A DNA stretch of 15,577 nucleotides, from the NCBI GenBank assembly GCA_021205485.1, contig JAJPXK010000163.1, positions 1 through 15,577 on the forward strand, written 5' to 3'. Below, piece after piece: positions 4,978 through 12,733 of the stretch. How positions within the stretch are numbered: position 1 is the first letter of the stretch; every line of letters begins with the position of its first letter. A program made the position numbers and the translations under genes. This stretch comes from Clostridia bacterium (lineage in GTDB: Bacteria > Bacillota > Clostridia > Christensenellales > Borkfalkiaceae). Below the pieces are notes generated by a model that ran no database searches, was not told the origin of the DNA, and saw only the letters and a list, made by a program, of their open reading frames with translations.

Positions 4978-7134
4978 CTAAGTTACCAAAACGGCGATTC
5001 CATATGCAAGAAGTGGTGCAGCAACAAGAATTACAGCTATTGCAATTAATCCTATAATGTAGTTTGCTACCATTTTACGGGCTTTCTGCTTATCTTCATT
5101 CTTTGTGGCTATTGCAAAGAACACTCCCATTACTATACTCCACACGCCGACTGTAGCGAGTAGCAACCACCAGATATAATCACTGTATAGTTCAAACAAA
5201 TATTCCACATAGCTTGCAACGTACTCTACCTGATTACCTAAATCTTCTGTATAACTATCTCCACAATCATCACATTGATATGTTCGGATAGTATCTCCGT
5301 CATTGTTTTCTACGTTAGTAATTACATAATTATGTCCCGTAGCAGGTATCTCCACGTCATACTCATAGCCGCAATTATCACAACAATAATGCCGCAGTCC
5401 CGTTTCCGTACAGGTAGCAGACCTTATTACAGTTATTGTATAACTGTGTTCCGCCGGCAGAGAGATTTCTGACGAATAGGTATCACCGCAGTTCACGCAA
5501 GTGTATTCCATATAACCGCCTTCTGTACAGGTAGGCGCAACGTAAACCGACTGATAACTATGAGCTATTGTCTCTGTATAATCATCATAGTATGTATCAC
5601 CGCAAATAACGCAGTGGTAAATAGTATAACCCTGTTCTGTACATGTGGGATCAACTACTGTTGTTTCATAGGTATGTCCCTTTGCTTCTGTATAATCAGC
5701 TTTATATGAATATCCGCATTTTGTGCAGGTGTAAGTTGTATACCCTTGCTCTGTACATGTAGCCGCCGTTGAAGTTGTTATGTAGGTATGAGCCGCCTTA
5801 TCCGTATAATTACCTTTATAAGTTTCACCGCATTGAGAACACCTATAGATTGTGTAGCCTTGCGAAGTGCAGGTTGGTTCTACCACTTGATACTCTTCAT
5901 AATAATGTTCTATGGTGTAACTATATGTTTTACTACCAGTTGTTGGACTTGTTAAAACGATAGTATGCGTACCTTCATCTGTTATCCAAGTACCCGAAGT
6001 ATAACTTTTACCGTCTAACGTTGCCGTCCATAAGCTGTTTGTCCAATAAAAAAACACTGTATTATTCGTATCCGACTTAACAAATGAACCGCTTGCTGCT
6101 GTAGTACTTAATGTTACAACATATTCGCTACTCTTATTTCCTGCTGTATCGACAGCATAGAAATAATAGTCATCGTCTCCCGCCGTACTGCTTACCGTAT
6201 AAGAAGTTGAACTTGCCTTTGTAAAGCTACCGCTGCTACCTTTCCTGTAATACAACGTTGTAGCAGAACCGCTTACATCGCTTGCAGATACCGTAAAATT
6301 TGTTCCCGTTGCCGAGCCGAATGTTCCGCCCGACACAGAAAGCGTTGGCGCAGTATTATCATAATAAACATAGTAAGTAGACGACTGATTCCCTGCATTA
6401 TCTATCGCATAGAAACTATACAATCCGTTTGCGCTTCCGCTTTGCACTGTTTTAGATGAGCCGCCTACTGAATTGTATGACGAGCTGTTAGGCTCTTTCA
6501 TATAAATGCTTGACACTCCGCTACCGCCGCTATCTGTCGCCGTAACTGTAAAAGCACTGTTCGTATATTTTCCAGTAGTACTTATTGACGCACCGCTTAT
6601 CGTAGGTGCTGTCTTATCCACATAAAATGAAAATGTAACTGTATCTGTTTCTTTTTTGTTATTGCCAGACTGCTTATGTTGTACATAACTGTTTATGGTT
6701 AAAGTATAATAGCCTGTACCCATTGAAGGTAAACTATATGTTACCGCTTTAGTAGAACTGCTATTGTTTGAGTAATCTGTAGTATCTGAAAAAGTTGCAT
6801 CACCCGAAAGTGTAACTCCTTCTATTCCATAATACGAATAGTATCTTGTATTACCAGTTTTAACCCTTATAGTTATCTGTAAATTCGACGGCGAAAAGCC
6901 GAATATTACACCATCTGAAACCACTGTTGCCGTAGATGCTGACGAATCGCTATACAAATACGCAGTAGATATTCCTGTGCCTGAAATATTCAGCCAATAC
7001 AAATATGACGTACTTGTTACTGTTTCCGCACTTGCGCTTAAAACGCCACTGCTAAATATTCCAAAGAAAGCGGCAACAGCCGCAATAACCGCAAACAGAA
7101 TAATCACTAAATAATTTCTTTTTGTCTTTATCAT
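4978..7134 (-). CDS. Secreted Ig-like and Cys-repeat surface protein fused to a VirB2-like pilin domain
   Basis: This is a 718-residue protein with a basic start and signal segment (about 1-37, 'SASAE' near the likely cleavage site). A beta-rich region (38-172) is followed by two Ig-like domains (about 173-258 and 259-343, each opening with 'TAPT' and carrying a D-x-A-G-N motif) and a third beta domain (344-405). Six repeats of about 38 residues follow (410-632), of form C-x9-C-x2-C...H. The last about 80 residues have two hydrophobic segments and align without gaps to the separate 97-residue pilin of this element. Over 40 residues ('KNEDKQKARKMV' onward) I count 21 identities. The gene overlaps the VirB4-like gene by four bases (ATGA). 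It is probably a pilus-linked or membrane-anchored adhesin for mating contact. Confidence 0.85.
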   Translation of the reverse strand: MIKTKRNYLVIILFAVIAAVAAFFGIFSSGVLSASAETVTSTSYLYWLNISGTGISTAYLYSDSSASTATVVSDGVIFGFSPSNLQITIRVKTGNTRYYSYYGIEGVTLSGDATFSDTTDYSNNSSSTKAVTYSLPSMGTGYYTLTINSYVQHKQSGNNKKETDTVTFSFYVDKTAPTISGASISTTGKYTNSAFTVTATDSGGSGVSSIYMKEPNSSSYNSVGGSSKTVQSGSANGLYSFYAIDNAGNQSSTYYVYYDNTAPTLSVSGGTFGSATGTNFTVSASDVSGSATTLYYRKGSSGSFTKASSTSYTVSSTAGDDDYYFYAVDTAGNKSSEYVVTLSTTAASGSFVKSDTNNTVFFYWTNSLWTATLDGKSYTSGTWITDEGTHTIVLTSPTTGSKTYSYTIEHYYEEYQVVEPTCTSQGYTIYRCSQCGETYKGNYTDKAAHTYITTSTAATCTEQGYTTYTCTKCGYSYKADYTEAKGHTYETTVVDPTCTEQGYTIYHCVICGDTYYDDYTETIAHSYQSVYVAPTCTEGGYMEYTCVNCGDTYSSEISLPAEHSYTITVIRSATCTETGLRHYCCDNCGYEYDVEIPATGHNYVITNVENNDGDTIRTYQCDDCGDSYTEDLGNQVEYVASYVEYLFELYSDYIWWLLLATVGVWSIVMGVFFAIATKNEDKQKARKMVANYIIGLIAIAVILVAAPLLAYGIAVLVT
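5239..5907 (-). repeat. Six tandem coding repeats of about 114 bp (Cys/His type)
   Basis: The repeats start at His410, 449, 487, 525, 563 and 601 of the 718-residue protein, mostly a 38-residue period. The unit is H-x-Y...PTCTEQGYTxYxCxxCGxxY...GH. The last copy has lost its first Cys. They are related to the nine repeats at 13655-14692. Confidence 0.85.
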
Positions 7135-9773
7135 CCTTCCTCCTTTTCGTATTGTTCCGCCGTCCGTTCATCGAACAGACTCTTTACATATTTGCCAGCC
7201 TTTATGTTTACACAGTTGCGTAATTCAGTACTGCCTATAAAAAATGCTTGTCCCGTAACGGCTGATATAATTCTTCTCTGCTCTTCACTGTTAAAGCTGT
7301 CGCCTGCCTGGTAAATATCCAAAAGGTCTTTAACGTCAGGCGCGGACAGTTTAAATATAAATGTATATTGGCTATTCTTTAAGATTGTTGAAGTCTTTGA
7401 CCGCAATTCCTCGTTTGCGTTCCAGTCCGCTATGTTCTGTGTCGCGGGAATAAACGCGCCGTTGTACTTTCTTATTCGCTTGTTCATTGAATAGAAAAAG
7501 TCAAGTGCTATAGGATATTTCGCGTCGATGAATAAATGGGCTTCGTCTACAATAATCATTGTCCTTAAATTCCTGCCGTGCTTATTAAGTTCTCGTGCGT
7601 TAATGACCTCTTGTTCTATATACCTGAATACCAAAAGCATCTGTGCGTTAGCCACAATATTGTTCTTATTAGCGAATAAACTTTGGAAGTTAAAGTCAAT
7701 AAGATTAGCGTCTGCGTGTAGTGTAGACGGCGCATTCCATATATCCGAATACCTGCCGTTTACAAATTTTTGTAAGTACAGTTCCGCCGAACGCATATCC
7801 CTTAAAGTCAGGCTGTCCATTTCGCTCTTGTCTTTACTCTGCAATGTTTCCAACAAATCGGAGAACACAGGGAAGTAATCCGCGGGGAAGTTAGAACAGT
7901 CTGTCTTTTCCGTTATGCCCATTCTCTCATAAGTTTCCACGACAAGGTTATTTATAAGCTCTATTACGTCATTGCTCGCGCCGACAAGCACTATCTTAAA
8001 AAAGCTCTCCAACATTTTAAGGTGTGTGTTGAAAGTTACCACGCTATCTGCGGGAGTGCCGTCTTCAGACAGTATCTTATAAATATGGAAAGGATTTATT
8101 CTGCCCTCCCTTGCGTTGCCGACATCTATTACATTGCCCGATAAGTTATGTGTTAAAGAAACATACTCGCTTTCGGGGTCTAATATAATTACCCTTGTAT
8201 CATTACTCCATTCATTAGCTATGAGCGTCTTCATAAAATACGACTTGCCGCTACCAGACTTGCCTATAATCATAGCGTTACTATTCTGATACAAATTTCC
8301 CCTTTTCCATAAATTAAATATGAACGGGTAGCCGTTATTCTTATTCTCGCCGAGCATAATGCCGCCATCGTCCATTACAAAAGTTCTTACAAACGGGAAC
8401 GCCGCCGCAAGCGTGGTACTGTTGATACCGCGCTGGTAGTTCTTTAAAGTGCAGGCGGGCGAAACACACGAAGTTTTAAAGCCTTCTATCTGTAATCCAT
8501 AGAGTGTGGACACCTTAAAATTGTCCGTCATAATCTGCCGCCTTACTTCTTTTTTGAAGTTAGGTTTATCAAGGTAGTTATAGGCGGTTATAGTCAAGGT
8601 TACGTCAATAAGCACTTCATTTTCCCTTTGCAGACTGTCTAAAAGCGTTTCCATAGTTTCCCTATGCGTTTCTGCACTGTTGGCTTCGCTTGCCTTTTCA
8701 CTCATAATGCTCTTTGTTTCCATATCCGAGATGCACTTGTCTATCCTTTTTATAGCCTTAAACTTGTCTACGGGGTTAAAGTGCATTACAACCTTTGTAT
8801 TGGGAATATTAAACAGTTCCGCACCCCAGGCGTTCTTAACACGCAACGGGTAATCTGCCACGGCGAACACCGCCGCCGAAACGCCGTCCGCTTTGTAACC
8901 ATTAGACATAAACATTACTTCTTTAGGCTTTATCCATTCTATTAAATCTTCATCCGCTATTTCCTTTACTTCCCTCTCGTCAAAATTACGGGAAAAACTG
9001 TACTTCAGAAACACTGCTGTTTCCTTACGGGATAACAGTTTAGTATCAAGCCCGCACTTGGATATTTCACTTGCAATATTTACCGCCGTGTTTTCAAGTT
9101 CGGTTTCGTTTCTGCCGTAAACTACTATGTAATAGTCTGACAAATACTGCTTACGTATATTGTTGAGTTTGTCTATGCCGTCTATCCTTTCGCGCAGAAT
9201 ATTTTGCTTCACCGTGCGGGTTTCACTTTCTTCATCGCTGTCTGTTTCAGTCAGTTTTTCAAATAATTGACCCGCATATATGTCTAAATTAACAGGTCTG
9301 TCTATTTTGACGAGATCCGCGCTCTGCGTTAAATCCAACTGCTTTAAAGCGTTAGCAAAATAACGAATATCCGTGTCCTGCTGAACTCCGTCCTCTATGC
9401 CGAAATTCTTTTGCCCTACCTTTATTACTCTGCCGAAACCGCCGCCGTTGTAAACTATAAGCCCGTTATCTTTTATATCCTTCAGATTTACTAACGTGTT
9501 CACATTTTCCTTCGCCGTGCCGCCTTTCGTGTATTTCTTCTTTGCGAACAGGAATTTTACATTCTCAAAAATCATCGTATAAAGTATTCCGTCCTGCGTG
9601 GGCATAAGCATTACCACAGTAATAATTCCAAGCAGTACTGCCATTACCCAGTTACCCGAAGTTATGAATATAAAGATAAGAGCAAACAGTACCAAAGCAA
9701 CTATTATATCCGCCATAGAGTAACACTTCCATACAGTGTTCTTTACTTTTGTCTTTTTAGGTATTATTCTCAT
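7131..9773 (-). CDS. VirB4-like conjugation ATPase with N-terminal VirB3-like membrane region
   Basis: This 880-residue T4SS ATPase powers pilus assembly and DNA transfer at the inner face of the membrane. Residues 22-57 form two adjacent hydrophobic segments, as in VirB3 fused to VirB4. A long N-terminal ATPase-associated domain (about 100-480) precedes Walker A GKSGSGKS (504-511), 'VIILDPESEY' (528-537), Walker B 'TMIIVDEAH' (738-746) and the sensor-like 'PATQN' (776-780). Neighbouring genes overlap by ATGA at both ends (VirB6-like upstream, pilin-fused adhesin downstream), so translation is coupled. It matches the ICE ATPase family that I recall under the name Mbov_0397. The frame is complete with no missing motif. 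Confidence 0.93.
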   Translation of the reverse strand: MRIIPKKTKVKNTVWKCYSMADIIVALVLFALIFIFITSGNWVMAVLLGIITVVMLMPTQDGILYTMIFENVKFLFAKKKYTKGGTAKENVNTLVNLKDIKDNGLIVYNGGGFGRVIKVGQKNFGIEDGVQQDTDIRYFANALKQLDLTQSADLVKIDRPVNLDIYAGQLFEKLTETDSDEESETRTVKQNILRERIDGIDKLNNIRKQYLSDYYIVVYGRNETELENTAVNIASEISKCGLDTKLLSRKETAVFLKYSFSRNFDEREVKEIADEDLIEWIKPKEVMFMSNGYKADGVSAAVFAVADYPLRVKNAWGAELFNIPNTKVVMHFNPVDKFKAIKRIDKCISDMETKSIMSEKASEANSAETHRETMETLLDSLQRENEVLIDVTLTITAYNYLDKPNFKKEVRRQIMTDNFKVSTLYGLQIEGFKTSCVSPACTLKNYQRGINSTTLAAAFPFVRTFVMDDGGIMLGENKNNGYPFIFNLWKRGNLYQNSNAMIIGKSGSGKSYFMKTLIANEWSNDTRVIILDPESEYVSLTHNLSGNVIDVGNAREGRINPFHIYKILSEDGTPADSVVTFNTHLKMLESFFKIVLVGASNDVIELINNLVVETYERMGITEKTDCSNFPADYFPVFSDLLETLQSKDKSEMDSLTLRDMRSAELYLQKFVNGRYSDIWNAPSTLHADANLIDFNFQSLFANKNNIVANAQMLLVFRYIEQEVINARELNKHGRNLRTMIIVDEAHLFIDAKYPIALDFFYSMNKRIRKYNGAFIPATQNIADWNANEELRSKTSTILKNSQYTFIFKLSAPDVKDLLDIYQAGDSFNSEEQRRIISAVTGQAFFIGSTELRNCVNIKAGKYVKSLFDERTAEQYEKEEG

Positions 9774-10993
9774 TCTGTACCTCCCGTATCTGTGCTTTCC
9801 GTACTTTCTGTTGTTTCCGTGCTTTCAGTACTGCCTGCACTGCCGCCGCTTTCGTCAGTATATGTATTATCATCGCCGTCACTGCTATCGCCGCCGTTCT
9901 TCTTTCTATGTACTGCTTTTGAACCAAGATGTACTGCACCCTTTACGCCTTTAAAAGCGAGACCTACTGTTGCGCCTCCTACAATTCTGCCGCCGTAATA
10001 TGCACTGCGTAAGAAACCTCCGCCGGCGTGCATATCGTCTGCCTGTCCGAATAGTCTTGCAAACATTGTCTGACCTGCGGGTATTACCATTGCACCGCCT
10101 ATAATTAAAGCTATAAGGAACAATGCGTTTCCGAAACTGCCCATTCCGCTTATCTTCATATTGGTTATTATAGGCAGCAATAAAGTAAATACATTCACGG
10201 ACAACACCGTACCGAACGCGAGAATTATCTTTGATACAAACATCTCGCGCCAGTTTTTAAACCTTGCGCCGTCATCCAAAGGCAAGGTTGACATAGCAAC
10301 GGGCATTACTAAATAGCAATATACTATTTCAAATAATCTTTTCGCCATATTCACTACGGCTATAATCATTGCAATAGTTAAAGCGACTCCTGCTATTAAT
10401 GAAGGGAAATAATAGAAAGAACTGGGATTAATCATCCCGTTATTCTTCCACGACTTGGGCCATATACCCAATGTTGTTTTGTAATCGCCAAGTATATCGC
10501 TTACAGAAACGCTGTCTATGTCAAAATCTGCCGCAGAAAAGCCGTCATTCCATTCGCCCACGCAGGCATTGAATATCGCTGTGGATAGTTTTGTACTTGT
10601 ATTCAGCTTAAAAATATCCGCAACAAGCTGTAAAAGTTCATTTGCAATTAGTATTCCAAGCACTACAACAAGTAAAACAGCTATTGTACCAAGCAAGGCA
10701 AGAAAGAATTTACCTACTATTGCCGATGTATTACGCTTGCTTGTTATCATATTTTGAACAATGGCGACTATCGTAAATATACAGACAAGTCCGACAGATA
10801 GCACAAGTATGCACCAAAACACCGATGTAACGGTTGGATCGTTTACCGCCGTTTCCACGATATTGACTTCATTGCCGCCGTAATTTACGGTGCTTACACC
10901 AGATATTGCCGAAAACAAGTCTATAACGCCGTCTACAAGTTGCAGCATCCACAGGAATAATTGCATTGATAGTTCTTGTAAAAATATTATCAT
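9770..10993 (-). CDS. VirB6/TrbL-like polytopic channel protein
   Basis: This 407-residue protein has about seven or eight hydrophobic segments (about 1-30, 57-80, 92-125, 196-215, 222-236, 252-275, 289-310). Between the third and fourth is an exposed loop (about 126-195). The polar 'LPLDDGARFKNWREMF' motif (237-252) is typical of VirB6-like proteins of Gram-positive ICEs. Such proteins form the inner-membrane channel of the mating machine. The C-terminus (about 365-407) is a low-complexity Ser/Thr/Glu/Gly tail. It overlaps the VirB4-like gene by four bases. AAGGA lies ahead of ATG 10993. The order pilin, VirB6, VirB4 matches the ICE families I recall as Mbov_0395 to Mbov_0397. Confidence 0.88.
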   Translation of the reverse strand: MIIFLQELSMQLFLWMLQLVDGVIDLFSAISGVSTVNYGGNEVNIVETAVNDPTVTSVFWCILVLSVGLVCIFTIVAIVQNMITSKRNTSAIVGKFFLALLGTIAVLLVVVLGILIANELLQLVADIFKLNTSTKLSTAIFNACVGEWNDGFSAADFDIDSVSVSDILGDYKTTLGIWPKSWKNNGMINPSSFYYFPSLIAGVALTIAMIIAVVNMAKRLFEIVYCYLVMPVAMSTLPLDDGARFKNWREMFVSKIILAFGTVLSVNVFTLLLPIITNMKISGMGSFGNALFLIALIIGGAMVIPAGQTMFARLFGQADDMHAGGGFLRSAYYGGRIVGGATVGLAFKGVKGAVHLGSKAVHRKKNGGDSSDGDDNTYTDESGGSAGSTESTETTESTESTDTGGTE

Positions 10994-11021
10994 TTCTTAA
11001 TTCCTTTTATTTGTTTTATTG

Positions 11022-11050
11022 TTGACATTATACTACTATAGTGGTATAAT
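11022..11050. promoter_or_regulatory. Consensus promoter with operator palindrome; possible divergent promoter
   Basis: On the + strand TTGACA (11022-11027), 17 bases, TATAAT (11045-11050) lies just before the toxin-like gene. The spacer holds the 18-base palindrome 11030-11047 (ATACtACTATAGTgGTAT, one mismatched pair), a likely site for the HTH protein of the cassette. On the - strand another TATAAT occupies 11032-11027, inside the same site, facing the VirB6-like gene 34 bases away, though with no good -35. Confidence 0.8.
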
Positions 11051-11074
11051 ATTTAAAAAGTGAGGTTAATTACT

Positions 11075-11743
11075 ATGATTTTGTATCACGGAAGCAAAGA
11101 GATTGTACAAAAGCCAATTTACGGCAAAGGCAAAAAGACAAATGACTATGGTTCAGGTTTTTACCTTACCCCTGAATATGAACTCGGGTGCGAATGGTCT
11201 GCATCAAGCGATATGGACGGATATGTAAATGAATACGAATTTAACGCAAACAACTTAACCGTTCTTAATCTTAACGACAAGCAGTATTCAATATTGCATT
11301 GGCTTGCTATGCTTGTACAGAACCGTAGCTTTGGTACTACTTCGTCTCTTATGCAGGAAGCTAAAGACTACCTGATAAAAAACTTTTCTATTGATAAAAC
11401 GCCTTATGATTATATCGTGGGCTACCGCGCCGATGACTCTTACTTCTCCTTTGCAAGAGATTTTTTGTCAAGCACAATTTCGTTGCAGAAACTTGCAGAA
11501 GCTATGAAACTCGGCAGGCTTGGTATTCAATACGTTCTGATTTCCCAAAAAGCCTTTAAAAATATATCTTTCATTAAAGCCGACCAAGTAAACCATACTA
11601 TTTATTACAGCAAAAGAATGGTACGCGATGAAAAAGCCCGCAAAGACTACATTACGACGCGAAGTAATGCCGCACAGGGCTTGTATATGCTGAATATCTT
11701 ACAGGAGAACATTTCGCCCGATGATAAACGATTATACCTGTAA
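11075..11743 (+). CDS. DUF3990-type protein, likely ADP-ribosyltransferase-like toxin
   Basis: This 222-residue protein opens with 'ILYHGSKEIVQKPIYGKG' and 'NDYGSGFYLT'. These fit the DUF3990 family, whose fold is related to ADP-ribosyltransferases and whose members often form toxin-antitoxin pairs. The His in YHG and the G-x-G-F-Y motif would shape the NAD pocket. The middle has 'PYDYIVGYRADDSYF' (about 110-124), also familiar from the family. ATG 11075 is chosen over GTG 11060 because GTGAGG (11060-11065) is then a well-placed ribosome binding site. It is first in a two-gene + strand operon set against the surrounding - strand T4SS genes. The target molecule and toxicity are inferred, not shown. 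Confidence 0.8.
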   Translation: MILYHGSKEIVQKPIYGKGKKTNDYGSGFYLTPEYELGCEWSASSDMDGYVNEYEFNANNLTVLNLNDKQYSILHWLAMLVQNRSFGTTSSLMQEAKDYLIKNFSIDKTPYDYIVGYRADDSYFSFARDFLSSTISLQKLAEAMKLGRLGIQYVLISQKAFKNISFIKADQVNHTIYYSKRMVRDEKARKDYITTRSNAAQGLYMLNILQENISPDDKRLYL

Positions 11744-12341
11744 CATTTTAAGACGGTTGCTTGCCGAATGTTTTGATTACGCCCTTACTACGCTTGAGCT
11801 TGAGCCTGAAAAATTTATTGAGATTTTCTGTAAATCTTCAATAACAAAGGAAGTTGAACACAGAAACCCCAAATATTTTTGCGGTATTGCTGGCAGTGAA
11901 CTTTGTGAAATAATCCTGTCTGAAGCAAGTATATCTTTTACACCAAAGCCTTACGTTTCCATTGACAGGTCAGCTTATTACTGGTGCGGAGATTACCTTG
12001 GATATTACCAGTATCAGAAGGAGTTTTCGTTCAAGTACATTTTTTCTTTTGTGTCTGTCTCTACTCTTTTGAATATGTATCCTGTTTACCACGAAATGGA
12101 TATAACAAATTTTGTAGAAGAATTAGACAGACTTAATAAAAAAGCACCTTCACGGTTAAGCCTTTTAAGGCAACAAGCACATTTAAGCCAGTCTGAACTT
12201 GCCATTGCTTCACAAATTTCTATCAGAACGATACAGGCTTACGAACAAAAATCTAAAGATATAAACAAAGCCGAAGCTGCAACAGTTTTGAAATTAGCCC
12301 GTGTTTTAAGTTGCACCGTACCTGACCTTTTAGAGCAATAA
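11721..12341 (+). CDS. XRE-type HTH protein, likely antitoxin of the DUF3990-type toxin
   Basis: This is a 206-residue protein. The N-terminal 135 residues are unrecognised, with 'YYWCGDYLGYYQYQ' (86-99) as the most distinctive stretch. The C-terminal part (about 145-206) is a clear XRE/Cro helix-turn-helix ('LSLLRQQAHLSQSELA' and 'ISIRTIQAYEQ'). It begins inside the toxin gene, overlapping by 23 bases, with AGGAG about 13 bases ahead. This indicates co-translation, with the toxin gene first and antitoxin second. The HTH probably binds the palindrome at 11030-11047. Reading the N-terminal part as the toxin-neutralising domain is inference. Confidence 0.78.
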   Translation: MINDYTCNILRRLLAECFDYALTTLELEPEKFIEIFCKSSITKEVEHRNPKYFCGIAGSELCEIILSEASISFTPKPYVSIDRSAYYWCGDYLGYYQYQKEFSFKYIFSFVSVSTLLNMYPVYHEMDITNFVEELDRLNKKAPSRLSLLRQQAHLSQSELAIASQISIRTIQAYEQKSKDINKAEAATVLKLARVLSCTVPDLLEQ

Positions 12342-12361
12342 TTTCATAGTAATTTTTATAA

Positions 12362-12387
12362 TTGGGCGGCACATATGTGCCGCCCAA
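12362..12387. terminator. Perfect 26-base palindrome, probable bidirectional terminator
   Basis: The palindrome at 12362-12387 (TTGGGCGGCACAT and its complement) is perfect. It forms a GC-rich hairpin 20 bases after the HTH gene, with ACTTTTT 4 bases downstream on the + strand and an AT-rich run on the - strand. It separates the toxin cassette from the pilin gene and could end transcription from both sides. Confidence 0.7.
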
Positions 12388-12421
12388 CCACACTTTTTAC
12401 TTTATTCTTTTGCTATAGAGA

Positions 12422-12715
12422 TTAACCTACCCATGCAGATAAACCTTCTATAAGCAAAGGCGCACCCATAGCCACGACGAAGATAATTATAATGCCGATG
12501 ATGAGGTTCTTCACCATGTCGCGCGCATTGATTTTCTCTTCATTTTTGTGCGCAATAGCAATTTTTATGCCTATGTATGCACCCCAAATAACTACGACTA
12601 CAGCCAAAGCCATCACTATGTAGACCCAAAAGCTGTCCATTAAGTCGCTTAATTTTGACACGATAGATGAAAGGCTACCGTCTAAAGTTGTTGCTGTTTC
12701 TGCTAATAAATTCAT
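12422..12715 (-). CDS. VirB2-like pilin subunit of the conjugation system
   Basis: This 97-residue protein has a short N-terminus, a first hydrophobic helix (about 30-53), a polar charged hairpin ('AHKNEEKINARDMVKN', 55-70) and a second hydrophobic helix (about 71-92). That is the two-helix layout of VirB2/TrbC-type pilins in Gram-positive ICEs (a family I recall as Mbov_0395). It should form the conjugative pilus or channel filament. No long cleavable signal is evident. The start is ATG 12715 after GGGGG. It lies 18 bases downstream of the 690-residue surface protein gene. A close relative forms the C-terminus of the 718-residue protein at 4978-7134. Confidence 0.85.
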   Translation of the reverse strand: MNLLAETATTLDGSLSSIVSKLSDLMDSFWVYIVMALAVVVVIWGAYIGIKIAIAHKNEEKINARDMVKNLIIGIIIIFVVAMGAPLLIEGLSAWVG

Positions 12716-12733
12716 AAATTCTTAATTCCCCCT

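Noticed and set aside
11060..11074. GTG start for the DUF3990-type gene
   Set aside because: The GTG is part of the likely GTGAGG ribosome binding site for ATG 11075, and family similarity begins at the ATG.
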